NCBI GenBank assembly: GCA_965212005.1
Contig: OZ243038.1
Location: 2,170,001 to 2,234,000 of the forward strand
DNA from: G965212005 sp965212005
GTDB taxonomy: Bacteria > Pseudomonadota > Gammaproteobacteria > Porifericomitales > Porifericomitaceae
Direction: 5' to 3'
Length of the DNA: 64,000 nucleotides
In this document: positions 41,028 through 49,568 of the stretch, piece by piece
How the letters are laid out: every line of letters starts with the position of its first letter
How positions within the stretch are numbered: the first letter of the stretch is position 1
The notes under the pieces: generated by a model
The model's input: only the letters and a program-made list of their open reading frames with translations
Databases searched by the model: none
Told to the model about the DNA's origin: nothing
Program-made: the position numbers and the translations under genes

Positions 41028-43780
41028 AGTCCTTGCTCTGGTGGCTGGTCGGCAGCGTTATTATTATTCATTCGGCTTTCGCGCATGCTGATGATAAGTT
41101 AGATTGTGATGCCTGGGAGCTTTACGGGACAGGCTATCATTATTACAATTCGCTAGTCTGTTCTGGTATTAAGAACATGGAAAAGGGGCAATATGAGGAA
41201 GCCATTGTCCAATTTGAGGAGGCCCTGACTATTCCGATATTTGAATGGCCTAACTTTATGTTATTGCCCAGACTGGCTTTGGCCTATCATCTGTCCGGTT
41301 CCAGAGAAAAGGCAAAAAGAGTTCTGCTAAAAGCGAAGCGGACGCTGTCGGTATTTACTGGTGTGATTAAATGCGAAGAAAGAGATACCACCACTTTGAG
41401 AGATTATATTATTATGCGCCAGGCGAATGGTATTGCCCTCTCTGGAGACGACGTAATGTGTGGTTCGGTATTATATTTTCCATATTATGAGAGTCAGTCT
41501 CTTGGTGAAAGGCTATATGATGCGAGGGTTGTAAAGAATTATTTTGAGATCAAGCGGCAGATGGGCTTTTCCACCCCCCTTCATGAGACGGCGCAAGAGG
41601 GGCGCAAAGTAGTCATCCAGACGCTGATTGAGGCAGGTGCAGACGTCAATGCGGAAGATAGCGACGGCGAGACCCCGCTTCATAGGGCGGCCCGGGAAGG
41701 CCACACAGCAGTCGTCCAGGCGCTGATTCGGGCAGGCGCGGACGTCAATGCGAAGGATAGCGAGAGGAAGACCCCACTTCATGGGGCGGCGCGGGAAGGC
41801 GACACAGCAGTTATCCAGATGCTGATTGAGGCAGGTGCGGACGTCCATGCAAAGTACAGAGACGGCTCCCCGCTGCATGAGGCGGCATACAAAGGCCGCA
41901 CAGAAGCCATCCGTATGCTGATTAAGGCAGGTGCGGACGTCAATGCAAGGACGTCGACTGACTACACCTCGCTTCATGGGGCGGCGTACAAGGGCTACCC
42001 GGAAACCGTCCGTATGCTGATTGAAGCAGGCGCAGACGTCAATGCGGAGGATATTTTATACGGTGAGACCCCGCTTCGTTTGGCGGCAAAAAAAGAACAA
42101 ACAGAAGTCATCCGCATGCTGATTGAGGCAGGCGCGGACGTCAACATGGAGGCAATAGACGGGAGCACCTGGACTCCGCTTTACTGGGCGGTACAGGAGG
42201 GGCACATAGAAGTCATCAAAGTGCTGATTGAGGCAGGCGCGGATGTCAATGCAAGGTCCAGATACGGCGAGCCCCCGCTTCATGGGGCGATCCGGGCAGG
42301 CCTGTCAGAAGGTGTTTCTGTGTTGATTGGGGCAGGCGCGGATGTCGATGCGAAAGATGGCCGCGGCGAGACCCCGCTTCATAATGCGGCATTGAGAGGC
42401 CGGTCAGAAAGTGTTTCTACGTTGATTGGGGCAGGTGCGGACGTCAATGCGAAGAACAACGAAGGCTGGCCTCCGCTTTACTGGGTGGTACAGGAGGGGC
42501 GCATAGAAGTCATCCGCATGCTGATTGAGGCAGGCGCGGACGTCAACATGGAGGCAATAGACGGGAGCAACTGGACTTCGCTTTACTGGGCGGTACAGGA
42601 GGGGGACATAGAAGTCATCAAAGTGCTGATTGAGGCAGGCGTGGATGTCAATGCGACGTCCAGATACGGCGAGCCCCCGCTTCATGAGGCGGTCCGGGAA
42701 GGTCTGTCAGAAGGTGTTTTTGTGTTGATTGGGGCAGGTGCGGATGTCAATGCGAAAGATAGCCTCGGCGAGACCCCGCTTCGTTTGGCGGCAAAAACAG
42801 AACAAACAGAAGTCATCCGCATGCTGATTGAGGCAGGCGCAGACGTCAACATGGAGGCAATAGACGGGAGCAACTGGACTCCGCTTTACTGGGCGGTACA
42901 GGAGGGGGACATAGAAGCCATCCGCATGCTGATTGAGGCAGGCGCGGATGTCAACGCAAGGTCCAGATACGGCGAGCCCCCGCTTCATGAGGCGGCCCGG
43001 GAAGGCCACAGAGCAGTCGTCCAGGCACTGATTCGGGCAGGCGTGGATGTCAATGCGAAAGATAGCGGCGGCGAGACCCCGCTTCATGAGGTGGCACTGT
43101 CAGGCGATCCAGAACTTGTTGATGTGCTGATTGAGGCAGACGCGGATGTCAATGCAAGGTCCAGATACGGTGAGACCCCGCTTCATGAAGCGGTCCAGGA
43201 AGGCCACACAGCAGTCGTCCAGGCACTGATTCGGGCAGGCGTGGATGTGAATGCGAAAGATAGCGGTGGCGAGACCCTGCTTCATGAGGCGGCACTGTCT
43301 GGCGATCCAGAACTTGTTGATGTGCTGATTGAGGCAGGCGCGGATGTCAATGCGAAAGGTAGCAGCGGCGAGCCCCTGCTTCATGAGGCGGCCCGGGAAG
43401 GCCACACAGCAGTCGTCCGGGCACTGATTCGGGCAGGCGTGGATGTCAATGCGAAAGATAGCGGCGGCGAGACCCCGCTTCATGAGGCGGCATGGTCAGG
43501 CCGGTCAGAAGGTGTTTCTACGTTGATTGAGGCAGGTGCGGACGTCAATGCGAAGGATAACGAAGGCTGGACTCCGCTTCACAGGGCGGCACAGTCAGGC
43601 GAGCCAGAACTTGTTGATGTGCTGATTGCCGCAGGCGCAGACGTGAATGCAAAGGATGCAGACGGAGACACGCCGTTGGATAAGACAAAATACAAAATGG
43701 ATCAAATGGATCGAAAAAAGGAAGAATACGATAAGCATCGGATAGTCGTTGACTTGTTGGATAGGGCAGGCGCAAGATAA
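41024..43780 (+). CDS. exported TPR-ankyrin protein, 21 ankyrin repeats, unit 3
   Basis: 918 residues, with the same architecture and repeat order as the unit 1 protein. Scattered changes include QEGRKVVIQ in repeat 1, DVDAKDGR in repeat 8, PPLYWVVQEG in repeat 10 and EADADVN in repeat 16. The cap differs slightly (MDRKKEEYDKHRIVV). Its stop is 40 bases before the right terminal repeat. The overlap with the M23 relic stop (ATGA) suggests the two were once translated together. Confidence 0.82.
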   Translation: MKSLLWWLVGSVIIIHSAFAHADDKLDCDAWELYGTGYHYYNSLVCSGIKNMEKGQYEEAIVQFEEALTIPIFEWPNFMLLPRLALAYHLSGSREKAKRVLLKAKRTLSVFTGVIKCEERDTTTLRDYIIMRQANGIALSGDDVMCGSVLYFPYYESQSLGERLYDARVVKNYFEIKRQMGFSTPLHETAQEGRKVVIQTLIEAGADVNAEDSDGETPLHRAAREGHTAVVQALIRAGADVNAKDSERKTPLHGAAREGDTAVIQMLIEAGADVHAKYRDGSPLHEAAYKGRTEAIRMLIKAGADVNARTSTDYTSLHGAAYKGYPETVRMLIEAGADVNAEDILYGETPLRLAAKKEQTEVIRMLIEAGADVNMEAIDGSTWTPLYWAVQEGHIEVIKVLIEAGADVNARSRYGEPPLHGAIRAGLSEGVSVLIGAGADVDAKDGRGETPLHNAALRGRSESVSTLIGAGADVNAKNNEGWPPLYWVVQEGRIEVIRMLIEAGADVNMEAIDGSNWTSLYWAVQEGDIEVIKVLIEAGVDVNATSRYGEPPLHEAVREGLSEGVFVLIGAGADVNAKDSLGETPLRLAAKTEQTEVIRMLIEAGADVNMEAIDGSNWTPLYWAVQEGDIEAIRMLIEAGADVNARSRYGEPPLHEAAREGHRAVVQALIRAGVDVNAKDSGGETPLHEVALSGDPELVDVLIEADADVNARSRYGETPLHEAVQEGHTAVVQALIRAGVDVNAKDSGGETLLHEAALSGDPELVDVLIEAGADVNAKGSSGEPLLHEAAREGHTAVVRALIRAGVDVNAKDSGGETPLHEAAWSGRSEGVSTLIEAGADVNAKDNEGWTPLHRAAQSGEPELVDVLIAAGADVNAKDADGDTPLDKTKYKMDQMDRKKEEYDKHRIVVDLLDRAGAR

Positions 43781-43820
43781 TTGGGACTCGTCAGTTCCAG
43801 CCGGATAAGAACTGACCTTT

Positions 43821-43893
43821 CTCTGCGAGTTCGGCTCGCCAGCAGGGAATTCAGAGTGGTTCATTTGGACCAACTCGATTCAGTAACGGCTAG
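43821..43893 (-). repeat. 73-bp terminal inverted repeat, right
   Basis: The reverse complement of the left repeat with two mismatches. Its outer end (CGGCTAG) is followed directly by the 9-bp direct repeat. The inner end begins shortly after the array B spacer remnant CCAGCCGGATAAGAAC. Confidence 0.85.
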
Positions 43894-43902
43894 GGGCTGG
43901 CG
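43894..43902. repeat. 9-bp direct repeat, right (target-site duplication)
   Basis: GGGCTGGCG, identical to 28185-28193 and in the same orientation, immediately outside the right terminal repeat. Confidence 0.8.
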
Positions 43903-43911
43903 GAGGGCAGG

Positions 43912-43940
43912 TTCATTAACGGGCCGGGGAATGTTATAAT
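43912..43940 (+). promoter_or_regulatory. sigma-70-like promoter of metK
   Basis: TTCATT (43912-43917) and TATAAT (43935-43940) are 17 bases apart, 32 bases upstream of the metK ATG. A purine-rich AAGGAG lies between the promoter and the gene. The promoter starts just ten bases beyond the island, so insertion left it intact. Confidence 0.65.
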
Positions 43941-43972
43941 GCCGCTTTTGCCAAGGAGCAGGTCGCTTTCTC

Positions 43973-45151
43973 ATGCCTGGCATGTGCTTGTTTACCTCTG
44001 AATCAGTTTCCGCGGGTCATCCTGACAAGGTCGCGGATCAAATTTCCGATTGTATTGTGGACGCGTTCCTGGAGCGGGATCCGGGTGCGCGGGTGGCCTG
44101 CGAGACGCTGGTGAAGACGGGCCTGGTGTTGCTGGCCGGGGAGGTGTCCGGGGGCGACTGCAGCGAGGAGGAACTGCGCCGCCGGGTGCGCGAATTACTC
44201 TGTGACATCGGCTATGACTCCCCCGAATCCGGTCTGGACGGTCGCGGCTGCGCGGTCGTTATGATGCTGGACCGGCAATCGCCTGACATTGCCCAGGGGG
44301 TGGATCGCGCGGACCCGAAGGAGCAGGGCGCCGGAGACCAGGGGTTGATGTTCGGCTATGCCTGCCGGGAGACGGAGACGCTGATGCCGGCACCGCTGGA
44401 GTACGCGCATCGCCTGATGAGGCGCCAGGCCCAGTTGCGCCGGGAGGGCACGCTGCCCTGGTTGCGTCCGGATGCCAAGAGCCAGGTGTCAGTGCGCTAC
44501 CAGGACGGTCGTCCCGTGGGCGTAGCCGCGGTGGTGTTTTCCACGCAGCATGACGAGGACGTGGATGACGCAGCGCTGCGCGAGGCCGTGATGGAGGAGA
44601 TCATCCGGCCGGTGCTGCCGCCGGCCTGGCTCGACAAGGATACCCGTGTTCATATCAATCCCACCGGTCGCTTTGTATTGGGCGGTCCGACCGCCGACTG
44701 CGGCGTAACCGGGCGCAAGATCATCGTCGACACCTACGGCGGCATGGCCCGCCACGGCGGTGGCGCTTTTTCAGGCAAGGATCCTTCCAAGGTGGATCGT
44801 TCGGCGGCTTATGCGGCCCGTTACGCGGCGAAAAATCTGGTCGCCGCCGAACTGGCCGATCGCTGCGAAATTCAGTTGTCCTACGCCATTGGCGTGGCCG
44901 AGCCCATTTCCGTTTCGGTGCAGACTTTTGGCACCGGGCGGTTGCCGGATGAGCGTCTGGCGGCGTTGGTGCGCCGGTCTTTTGACCTGCGTCCGAGCGG
45001 GATCATCCAGATGCTGGATCTGTTGCGTCCGATCTATCGAAATACCGCCGCGTATGGACACTTTGGACGCGAGGAAGAGGAATTTTACTGGGAGCGTACG
45101 GATCGCGCCGAGATGCTGCGCGCAGCGCTGCCGACCGGTCACGTTGCCTGA
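43973..45151 (+). CDS. metK: S-adenosylmethionine synthetase
   Basis: Makes AdoMet from methionine and ATP. The 392-residue protein contains SAGHPDKVADQISD near the start, GAGDQGLMFGYACRET (substrate loop) and GGGAFSGKDPSKVDRSAAY (phosphate loop). It heads metK-ahcY-metF, the methyl-cycle genes: AdoMet synthesis, recycling of its S-adenosylhomocysteine product, and methyl-folate supply. ATG at 43973 is used; a second ATG four codons in is possible. Confidence 0.96.
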   Translation: MPGMCLFTSESVSAGHPDKVADQISDCIVDAFLERDPGARVACETLVKTGLVLLAGEVSGGDCSEEELRRRVRELLCDIGYDSPESGLDGRGCAVVMMLDRQSPDIAQGVDRADPKEQGAGDQGLMFGYACRETETLMPAPLEYAHRLMRRQAQLRREGTLPWLRPDAKSQVSVRYQDGRPVGVAAVVFSTQHDEDVDDAALREAVMEEIIRPVLPPAWLDKDTRVHINPTGRFVLGGPTADCGVTGRKIIVDTYGGMARHGGGAFSGKDPSKVDRSAAYAARYAAKNLVAAELADRCEIQLSYAIGVAEPISVSVQTFGTGRLPDERLAALVRRSFDLRPSGIIQMLDLLRPIYRNTAAYGHFGREEEEFYWERTDRAEMLRAALPTGHVA

Positions 45152-45194
45152 CGCGGTTTCCGATTAACGTAGAAATGAGGGAAAGGACAGATCG

Positions 45195-46514
45195 ATGAGT
45201 ACCAGAGCGAAACAAGTTGATGAGGCCGTAGCGGATTACAAGGTGATGGATCTTTCACTGGCCGAGTGGGGCCGCCGCGAGATTGCGATGGCGGAAAAAG
45301 AAATGCCGGGCTTGATGGCGTTGCGCGAGCAATACCGGCAACAGCGTCCGCTCGAAGGAGCGCGTATCACTGGCTGTTTGCATATGACCGTGCAGACTGC
45401 GGTGCTGATCGAGACTCTGCAGCAGTTGGGGGCCGAGGTGCGCTGGGCGTCCTGCAATATTTTTTCTACACAGGACCATGCCGCTGCCGCGATGGCGGCG
45501 GCGCAGGTGCCGGTGTTTGCCTGGAAGGGGGAGAGTGAAGAGGAGTTCTGGTGGTGCATCGATCAAAGCATCTACGGCCCGCGTGGCTGGAAGCCGAACC
45601 TGCTGCTGGACGACGGCGGTGATCTAACCCGGGTGATGCACGAGAAATACGCGGACCTGCTGGATAACGTGTGCGGGCTTTCCGAGGAGACCACTACTGG
45701 AGTGCATCGTCTGAATGAGATGATGCAGGCTGGCACCTTGCGCGTGCCCGCGATCAACGTCAATGATTCGGTGACCAAATCCAAGTTTGACAACCTGTAC
45801 GGCTGCCGCGAGTCACTAGTCGACGGGATCAAGCGCGCCACCGACGTCATGATCGCCGGCAAGATCGCAGTGGTCTGCGGCTACGGCGACGTAGGCAAGG
45901 GTTGCGCCAAGGCGTTGGGCGGCTGCGGCGCGCGCGTTTGGATTACCGAGATCGATCCGATCTGCGCGCTGCAGGCCACGATGGAAGGTTACCGGGTCGT
46001 CAGCATGGACACCGCCGCGCCGCAGGGGGATATTTTCGTCACTGCCACCGGCAACGTCGGAGTCATCAATCACGCGCACATGCAGCAGATGCGTGATGAT
46101 GCGATTGTTTGCAACATCGGTCACTTCGACAATGAAATCGAAGTGGACTCGTTGCGGAGCTACCGCTGGGAGAACGTCAAACCCCAGGTGGATCACGTGA
46201 TCTTCCCTAGCGGGAAGCGTTTGATCCTGCTGGCCGAAGGGCGGCTGGTCAACCTGGGCTGTGCAACCGGGCATCCCAGCTTCGTCATGTCGGCCTCCTT
46301 TTCCAATCAAGTGCTGGCGCAAATTGAGCTTTGGAATTGTTACGAGCATTATGAGAAGCGCGTGTATACGCTGCCCAAGCACTTGGACGAGCAGGTGGCC
46401 CGGCTGCACCTGGAAAAACTGGGCGCGGAACTCTCGCGCCTGAATCCGGCGCAGGCCGAATACCTGGGCCTGTCGGTGGACGGTCCATATAAGTCGAGCG
46501 GCTATCGGTACTAA
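45195..46514 (+). CDS. ahcY: adenosylhomocysteinase
   Basis: Hydrolyses S-adenosylhomocysteine to homocysteine and adenosine with bound NAD. The 439-residue protein has TGCLHMTVQTAVLIETL, NDSVTKSKFDNLYGCRESL, the NAD-binding loop CGYGDVGKGCAKAL and the C-terminal YKSSGYRY tail that completes the neighbouring subunit's site. A GAGGGAAAGGA sequence precedes ATG. The 43-base gap after metK is too short for the SAH riboswitch often found upstream of ahcY, and none is seen. Confidence 0.96.
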   Translation: MSTRAKQVDEAVADYKVMDLSLAEWGRREIAMAEKEMPGLMALREQYRQQRPLEGARITGCLHMTVQTAVLIETLQQLGAEVRWASCNIFSTQDHAAAAMAAAQVPVFAWKGESEEEFWWCIDQSIYGPRGWKPNLLLDDGGDLTRVMHEKYADLLDNVCGLSEETTTGVHRLNEMMQAGTLRVPAINVNDSVTKSKFDNLYGCRESLVDGIKRATDVMIAGKIAVVCGYGDVGKGCAKALGGCGARVWITEIDPICALQATMEGYRVVSMDTAAPQGDIFVTATGNVGVINHAHMQQMRDDAIVCNIGHFDNEIEVDSLRSYRWENVKPQVDHVIFPSGKRLILLAEGRLVNLGCATGHPSFVMSASFSNQVLAQIELWNCYEHYEKRVYTLPKHLDEQVARLHLEKLGAELSRLNPAQAEYLGLSVDGPYKSSGYRY

Positions 46515-46674
46515 TCCTTTTTTCCGTTGATCTTGGGCCAATCCGTCTGCCACCGGGGACCAGTCCGCGCGGACGGCGCCGTCCGCCCCAGGGGAGGTGG
46601 AGGAGGGAGGCCATTGTACGGCGCGCAAGCGCCTGGTCCCGTCAGCACGGACACGAGATGACGGAGGACGCGAG

Positions 46675-47559
46675 ATGACGGATCTGTCGTGCAGTTTTGA
46701 GTATTTTCCGCCGGCGCAGGAGGCGGAAGCGCGTGCGCTCTACCAGGTAGGGGCCGAGTTGGCCGGGTTGGGCCCTGATTTTTTTTCGGTAACATTTGGC
46801 GCCGGCGGTGGCACGCGCGTTAAGACCCTGAAGACGGTCAAGGAACTGCGGCAGCGCACCGGAATTGAGGGCGCGCCGCATATTTCCTGCGTCGGTTCCA
46901 GCCGCCGGAGCTTGCTGCAGACTCTGCGGCGTTACCGCCAGGAGCAGATCCGTCGCGTGGTGGTTTTGCGGGGAGACCGGCCCTCGGGCGCGGTTCATTC
47001 CGGCGAACTGCAGCATGCCGAGCAATTGGTCAGCTTAATTCGGCGCGAGAGCGGCGACTTCTTTCGCGTCGAAGTCGCCGCCCATCCGGAATTTCATCCG
47101 GAATCTGCCAGCGCCGCCTCAGACCTGGAGTATTTCAAGCGCAAGGTGGAGGCCGGTGCCGACGGCGCGATCACGCAGTATTTTTATAACCCGGAATCCT
47201 ATTTCCGGTTCCTGGACAGTTGTGAGCGGCTTGGCGTCAAGATCCCGATCGTGCCGGGTATCATGCCGATTACCAACTTTACCCAGTGGGCGCGCTTTTC
47301 AAAAAACTGCGGCGCCGATATCCCGCGCTGGTTGCTGTGGCGCTTGCAGGACCTGGCTTCCGATCTGCCTTCCCTGTACGCTTTCGGCATCGAAGTGCTA
47401 TGTGAGCTGTGTGAGCGTTTGCTGCGCGGCGGCGCGCCCGGACTGCATTTTTATACCATGAACCGCTCCCCCGCCAGTATTGCCATCTGGCGCCAGCTCG
47501 GACTGGATCAGCGTCAGCGGCAGGTGTCTGCGTCGCTCCCGCAGGCGCGGCAGAGATAG
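46675..47559 (+). CDS. metF: methylenetetrahydrofolate reductase
   Basis: Reduces 5,10-methylene-THF to 5-methyl-THF for methionine regeneration. The 294-residue TIM-barrel flavoprotein begins SCSFEYFPPAQEAEARAL. It carries FFSVTFGAGGGTRVKTL, the active-site region VVVLRGDRPSG, and the FAD-binding stretch ITQYFYNPESYFRF. ATG at 46675 is chosen over the longer frame. The 160-base gap after ahcY is GC-rich with small inverted repeats but no riboswitch that I recognise. Confidence 0.95.
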   Translation: MTDLSCSFEYFPPAQEAEARALYQVGAELAGLGPDFFSVTFGAGGGTRVKTLKTVKELRQRTGIEGAPHISCVGSSRRSLLQTLRRYRQEQIRRVVVLRGDRPSGAVHSGELQHAEQLVSLIRRESGDFFRVEVAAHPEFHPESASAASDLEYFKRKVEAGADGAITQYFYNPESYFRFLDSCERLGVKIPIVPGIMPITNFTQWARFSKNCGADIPRWLLWRLQDLASDLPSLYAFGIEVLCELCERLLRGGAPGLHFYTMNRSPASIAIWRQLGLDQRQRQVSASLPQARQR

Positions 47560-47585
47560 CGTGTAGCGCCGCCGCCTCCGGTTTC

Positions 47586-47966
47586 TCAGGCGGCTTGGGC
47601 GGGAGTGGAATTCCGGGTGTGCCTGGGCCGGTTGTGCTGATCCAGGTACACCAGCACCGGGCGGTGCTCAGTGGCCTGCAGATGGTCCAAGTGACAGTAT
47701 GAGCAGATAATGATTTGCTGTCCCGGTTCCGCCTTGTGCGCGGCGGCACCGTTGATCGAGATGATTCCAGAGTGCTTTTCTGCGCTGATGGCGTAAGTGG
47801 TAAAGCGCTCGCCGTTGTCCAGATTGTAGATTTGTATTTGCTCGTATTCGCAAATACGGGACAATTCCAGCAGCGCACCGTCTATCGCACAGGAGCCCTC
47901 GTAGTCTGGCTCAACGCGGGTAACGGTAGCCTGGTGCAGCTTGGCTTTCAGCAGCGTGATCCACAT
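47586..47966 (-). CDS. panD: aspartate 1-decarboxylase
   Basis: A pyruvoyl-dependent enzyme making beta-alanine for pantothenate. The 126-residue proenzyme has the self-cleavage site G24-S25 in YEGSCAIDG, K9 (LLKAKLH), and the later NGAAAHKAEPGQQIIICSY. Cleavage generates the pyruvoyl group on the serine. It is convergent with metF; a short inverted repeat (GCCGCCT/AGGCGGC, 47571-47594) spans the junction and may act as a weak bidirectional terminator. Confidence 0.95.
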   Translation of the reverse strand: MWITLLKAKLHQATVTRVEPDYEGSCAIDGALLELSRICEYEQIQIYNLDNGERFTTYAISAEKHSGIISINGAAAHKAEPGQQIIICSYCHLDHLQATEHRPVLVYLDQHNRPRHTRNSTPAQAA

Positions 47967-48142
47967 GACAAATTCCTATACAAAGCCCGCATATTCTCTT
48001 ACAATGCGCGCCTCCTGTCAATCTGGCAGTCGGTGCCTTCCTGCCGCCTGTGCCGGGCCGCTGATAACGCCGGATCAGCCGGATCAGGTGCCGTTTTTAA
48101 CGCTGGGCGTTATCTCCAGGGCAGGGTCGCTCGGGTCCCACC

Positions 48143-48733
48143 CTACTCGGTCCAGAGCTCCATTAGGACGACCACCTTGTTGACTCCGCCGACCGTGCGT
48201 GCCAGTTCAGTGGCTATCTCCTGCTCCGCTTCCGTTACCAGCCCCATCAGGTAGACGATGCCTCGCTCCGTTACTACCTTGATGCGGGAGAAGTTCAGGT
48301 TTTTGTCAGCCAGCATCTTGGTTTTGACTTTGCCGGTGAGCAAAGTATCGTTGGTACGCGAAAGCAGTGCGCTTGGTGCCGCGACCGTCATTTCATTGTG
48401 TACTTTGCGCACCTTGGGGACGTCTTTGACAATGCGGGTGACGCGGTCTTTTAACGCCCGGGTAGGAGCCTCGCCGGTGACCAGTACGATGGTGTTGAAG
48501 CTGACCGCGTTAAAATGGATTTTAGCATCGATTTCATCATCGGTCTTAAGCCGAGCCAGAATTTTAAACTCGATCGCCTGATCTTCGACTTGAGTACCGA
48601 CAGTTCGCCGATCATGTATGCTCGTTCCAGCCACTGCCGTGCCGCCGATCGGCACTAGCGGACAGCCGGATAGAAGCGGCGTCAGTGCCAGTAGCGAGAT
48701 AGTGATGAAGCAGCGCATGTTTGGTGTGCTCAT
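48143..48733 (-). CDS. dolP: outer-membrane lipoprotein with two BON domains (DolP/YraP family)
   Basis: 196 residues. The signal peptide ends in lipobox LLSGC (C24), and two BON domains follow at about residues 48-115 and 125-192, the second with NFSRIKVVTERGIVYLMGLV. DolP contributes to outer-membrane integrity and BAM function in Escherichia coli. It lies downstream of yraN as in the E. coli lpoA-yraN-diaA-dolP region, but diaA and lpoA are not here. The 177-base gap to yraN contains no gene I recognise. Confidence 0.88.
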   Translation of the reverse strand: MSTPNMRCFITISLLALTPLLSGCPLVPIGGTAVAGTSIHDRRTVGTQVEDQAIEFKILARLKTDDEIDAKIHFNAVSFNTIVLVTGEAPTRALKDRVTRIVKDVPKVRKVHNEMTVAAPSALLSRTNDTLLTGKVKTKMLADKNLNFSRIKVVTERGIVYLMGLVTEAEQEIATELARTVGGVNKVVVLMELWTE

Positions 48734-48910
48734 GTTGATGTCTCCCTGTGCCCGGTGATGCCTGGGCCGAACGGGCGCCGCCCTGGTGCTGGACTGCCCC
48801 CGTCCCGTTCTACTCTGGGTGCCGGGCTACCCTCTGTTCGATACGGCGAGTGCCAACGATGGCGGGCATAATAGCATACGGGAGAGTGCTGCCAAGCCTC
48901 CCTGTTTGTG

Positions 48911-49291
48911 CTACGTTTCCTCTGCCTCGAAGGCTCCGCGAATCCAATCGATTTGGCTTCCATGCCCGGTGATACAGATCACGTCGAAACGGCAGGGCGG
49001 ACAGGGGGCGGTGTGTTGCAGGCTTTGTAAATAGTATGCCGCAGTCCGGCATAGTCGCCGCTGTTTGTACGCGTCTACAGACTCGGCCGGATCCAGCAGG
49101 CGGTTGTTTCGGCACCGAACCTCGACAAAAATAATGCTGTCACCTTCCTGCATGATCAGATCGATCTCGCCGCTGCGGACCCGGAAATTCCGCTCCCGCA
49201 GGCGCAGTCCCCGCCTGCGCAGGAATGCCTCCGCCAGACGCTCTGCTTGAGCGCCCTTGGTCCGTGGCCCATTACCGCTTTTATCCCGCAT
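48911..49291 (-). CDS. yraN: UPF0102 protein YraN
   Basis: A 126-residue restriction-endonuclease-fold protein of unknown function: GAQAERLAEAFLRRRGLRLR, then FRVRSGEIDLIMQEGDSIIF and VEVRCR form the conserved PD-(D/E)xK-like core. It matches the family length only from the ATG at 49291; the longer frame upstream is low-complexity and unsupported. It is divergent from the SEL1 gene at 49569. Confidence 0.92.
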   Translation of the reverse strand: MRDKSGNGPRTKGAQAERLAEAFLRRRGLRLRERNFRVRSGEIDLIMQEGDSIIFVEVRCRNNRLLDPAESVDAYKQRRLCRTAAYYLQSLQHTAPCPPCRFDVICITGHGSQIDWIRGAFEAEET

Positions 49292-49568
49292 CCGGTCTTG
49301 CGGGCCAGTCCGGCAGGATTGCGCCGGGCGCGTTTTGCAAGTACTGACAAGTGCACATTTGCCCGACAGTGTAGCAATAGTGCCGGGCCGTCGGTGGCCG
49401 GTCGCGCTGCCACCTGCTCCGGCACCGGGGCGCCGGCGCATTGCCCGTGCGCAGACTGCCCGCCTGCCCGATCGGGCGCAACAGGCGGCGGGCGGGATTG
49501 TCGGGACAGCGATCTCTTGCGCCGGGCTGTGCCTGTCCGTGTAGGTGCTTTCCTGCCATAATGTTCCA

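Larger units (their letters stand above)
33275..43812 (+). repeat. array B: three tandem units of TPR gene + M23 relic + TPR-ankyrin gene
   Basis: Units start at CCGATTCCTGAAAACTAGC (33275, 37181, 40087), so the first two are about 3,906 and 2,906 bases long; the third runs about 3,726 bases to 43812. Sequence identity between units is very high, and most of the length difference is the number of 99-base ankyrin repeats. The spacer between units carries a 17-base palindrome and the 56-bp repeat. Confidence 0.88.
28194..43893. mobile_element. 15.7-kb transposon-like island bounded by 73-bp inverted repeats
   Basis: The island runs from the outer edge of one 73-bp repeat to the outer edge of its inverted copy (71 of 73 positions match), and both edges touch a 9-bp direct repeat. 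Removing it joins the L,D-transpeptidase 3' flank to the metK promoter region as one short intergenic space. Contents: an IS3 relic, a Pro/Ala-rich membrane protein, array A (HExxH modules and lipoproteins) and array B (M23 relics, TPR and TPR-ankyrin proteins). No intact transposase is present, so movement probably needed one acting in trans. Lipoprotein genes are visibly AT-richer than the chromosome. Confidence 0.75.

Noticed and set aside
33275..43812. CRISPR-like or satellite DNA in the repeat arrays
   Set aside because: Repeats are coding, of 99 bp or kilobase scale, with no short repeats separated by unique spacers.
45152..45194. SAH riboswitch before ahcY
   Set aside because: Only 43 bases separate metK and ahcY and the conserved core is absent; the 160-base ahcY-metF gap also shows no match that I can recognise.
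49292..49568. RNase P RNA between yraN and the SEL1 gene
   Set aside because: The gap is shorter than rnpB and lacks its conserved cores.
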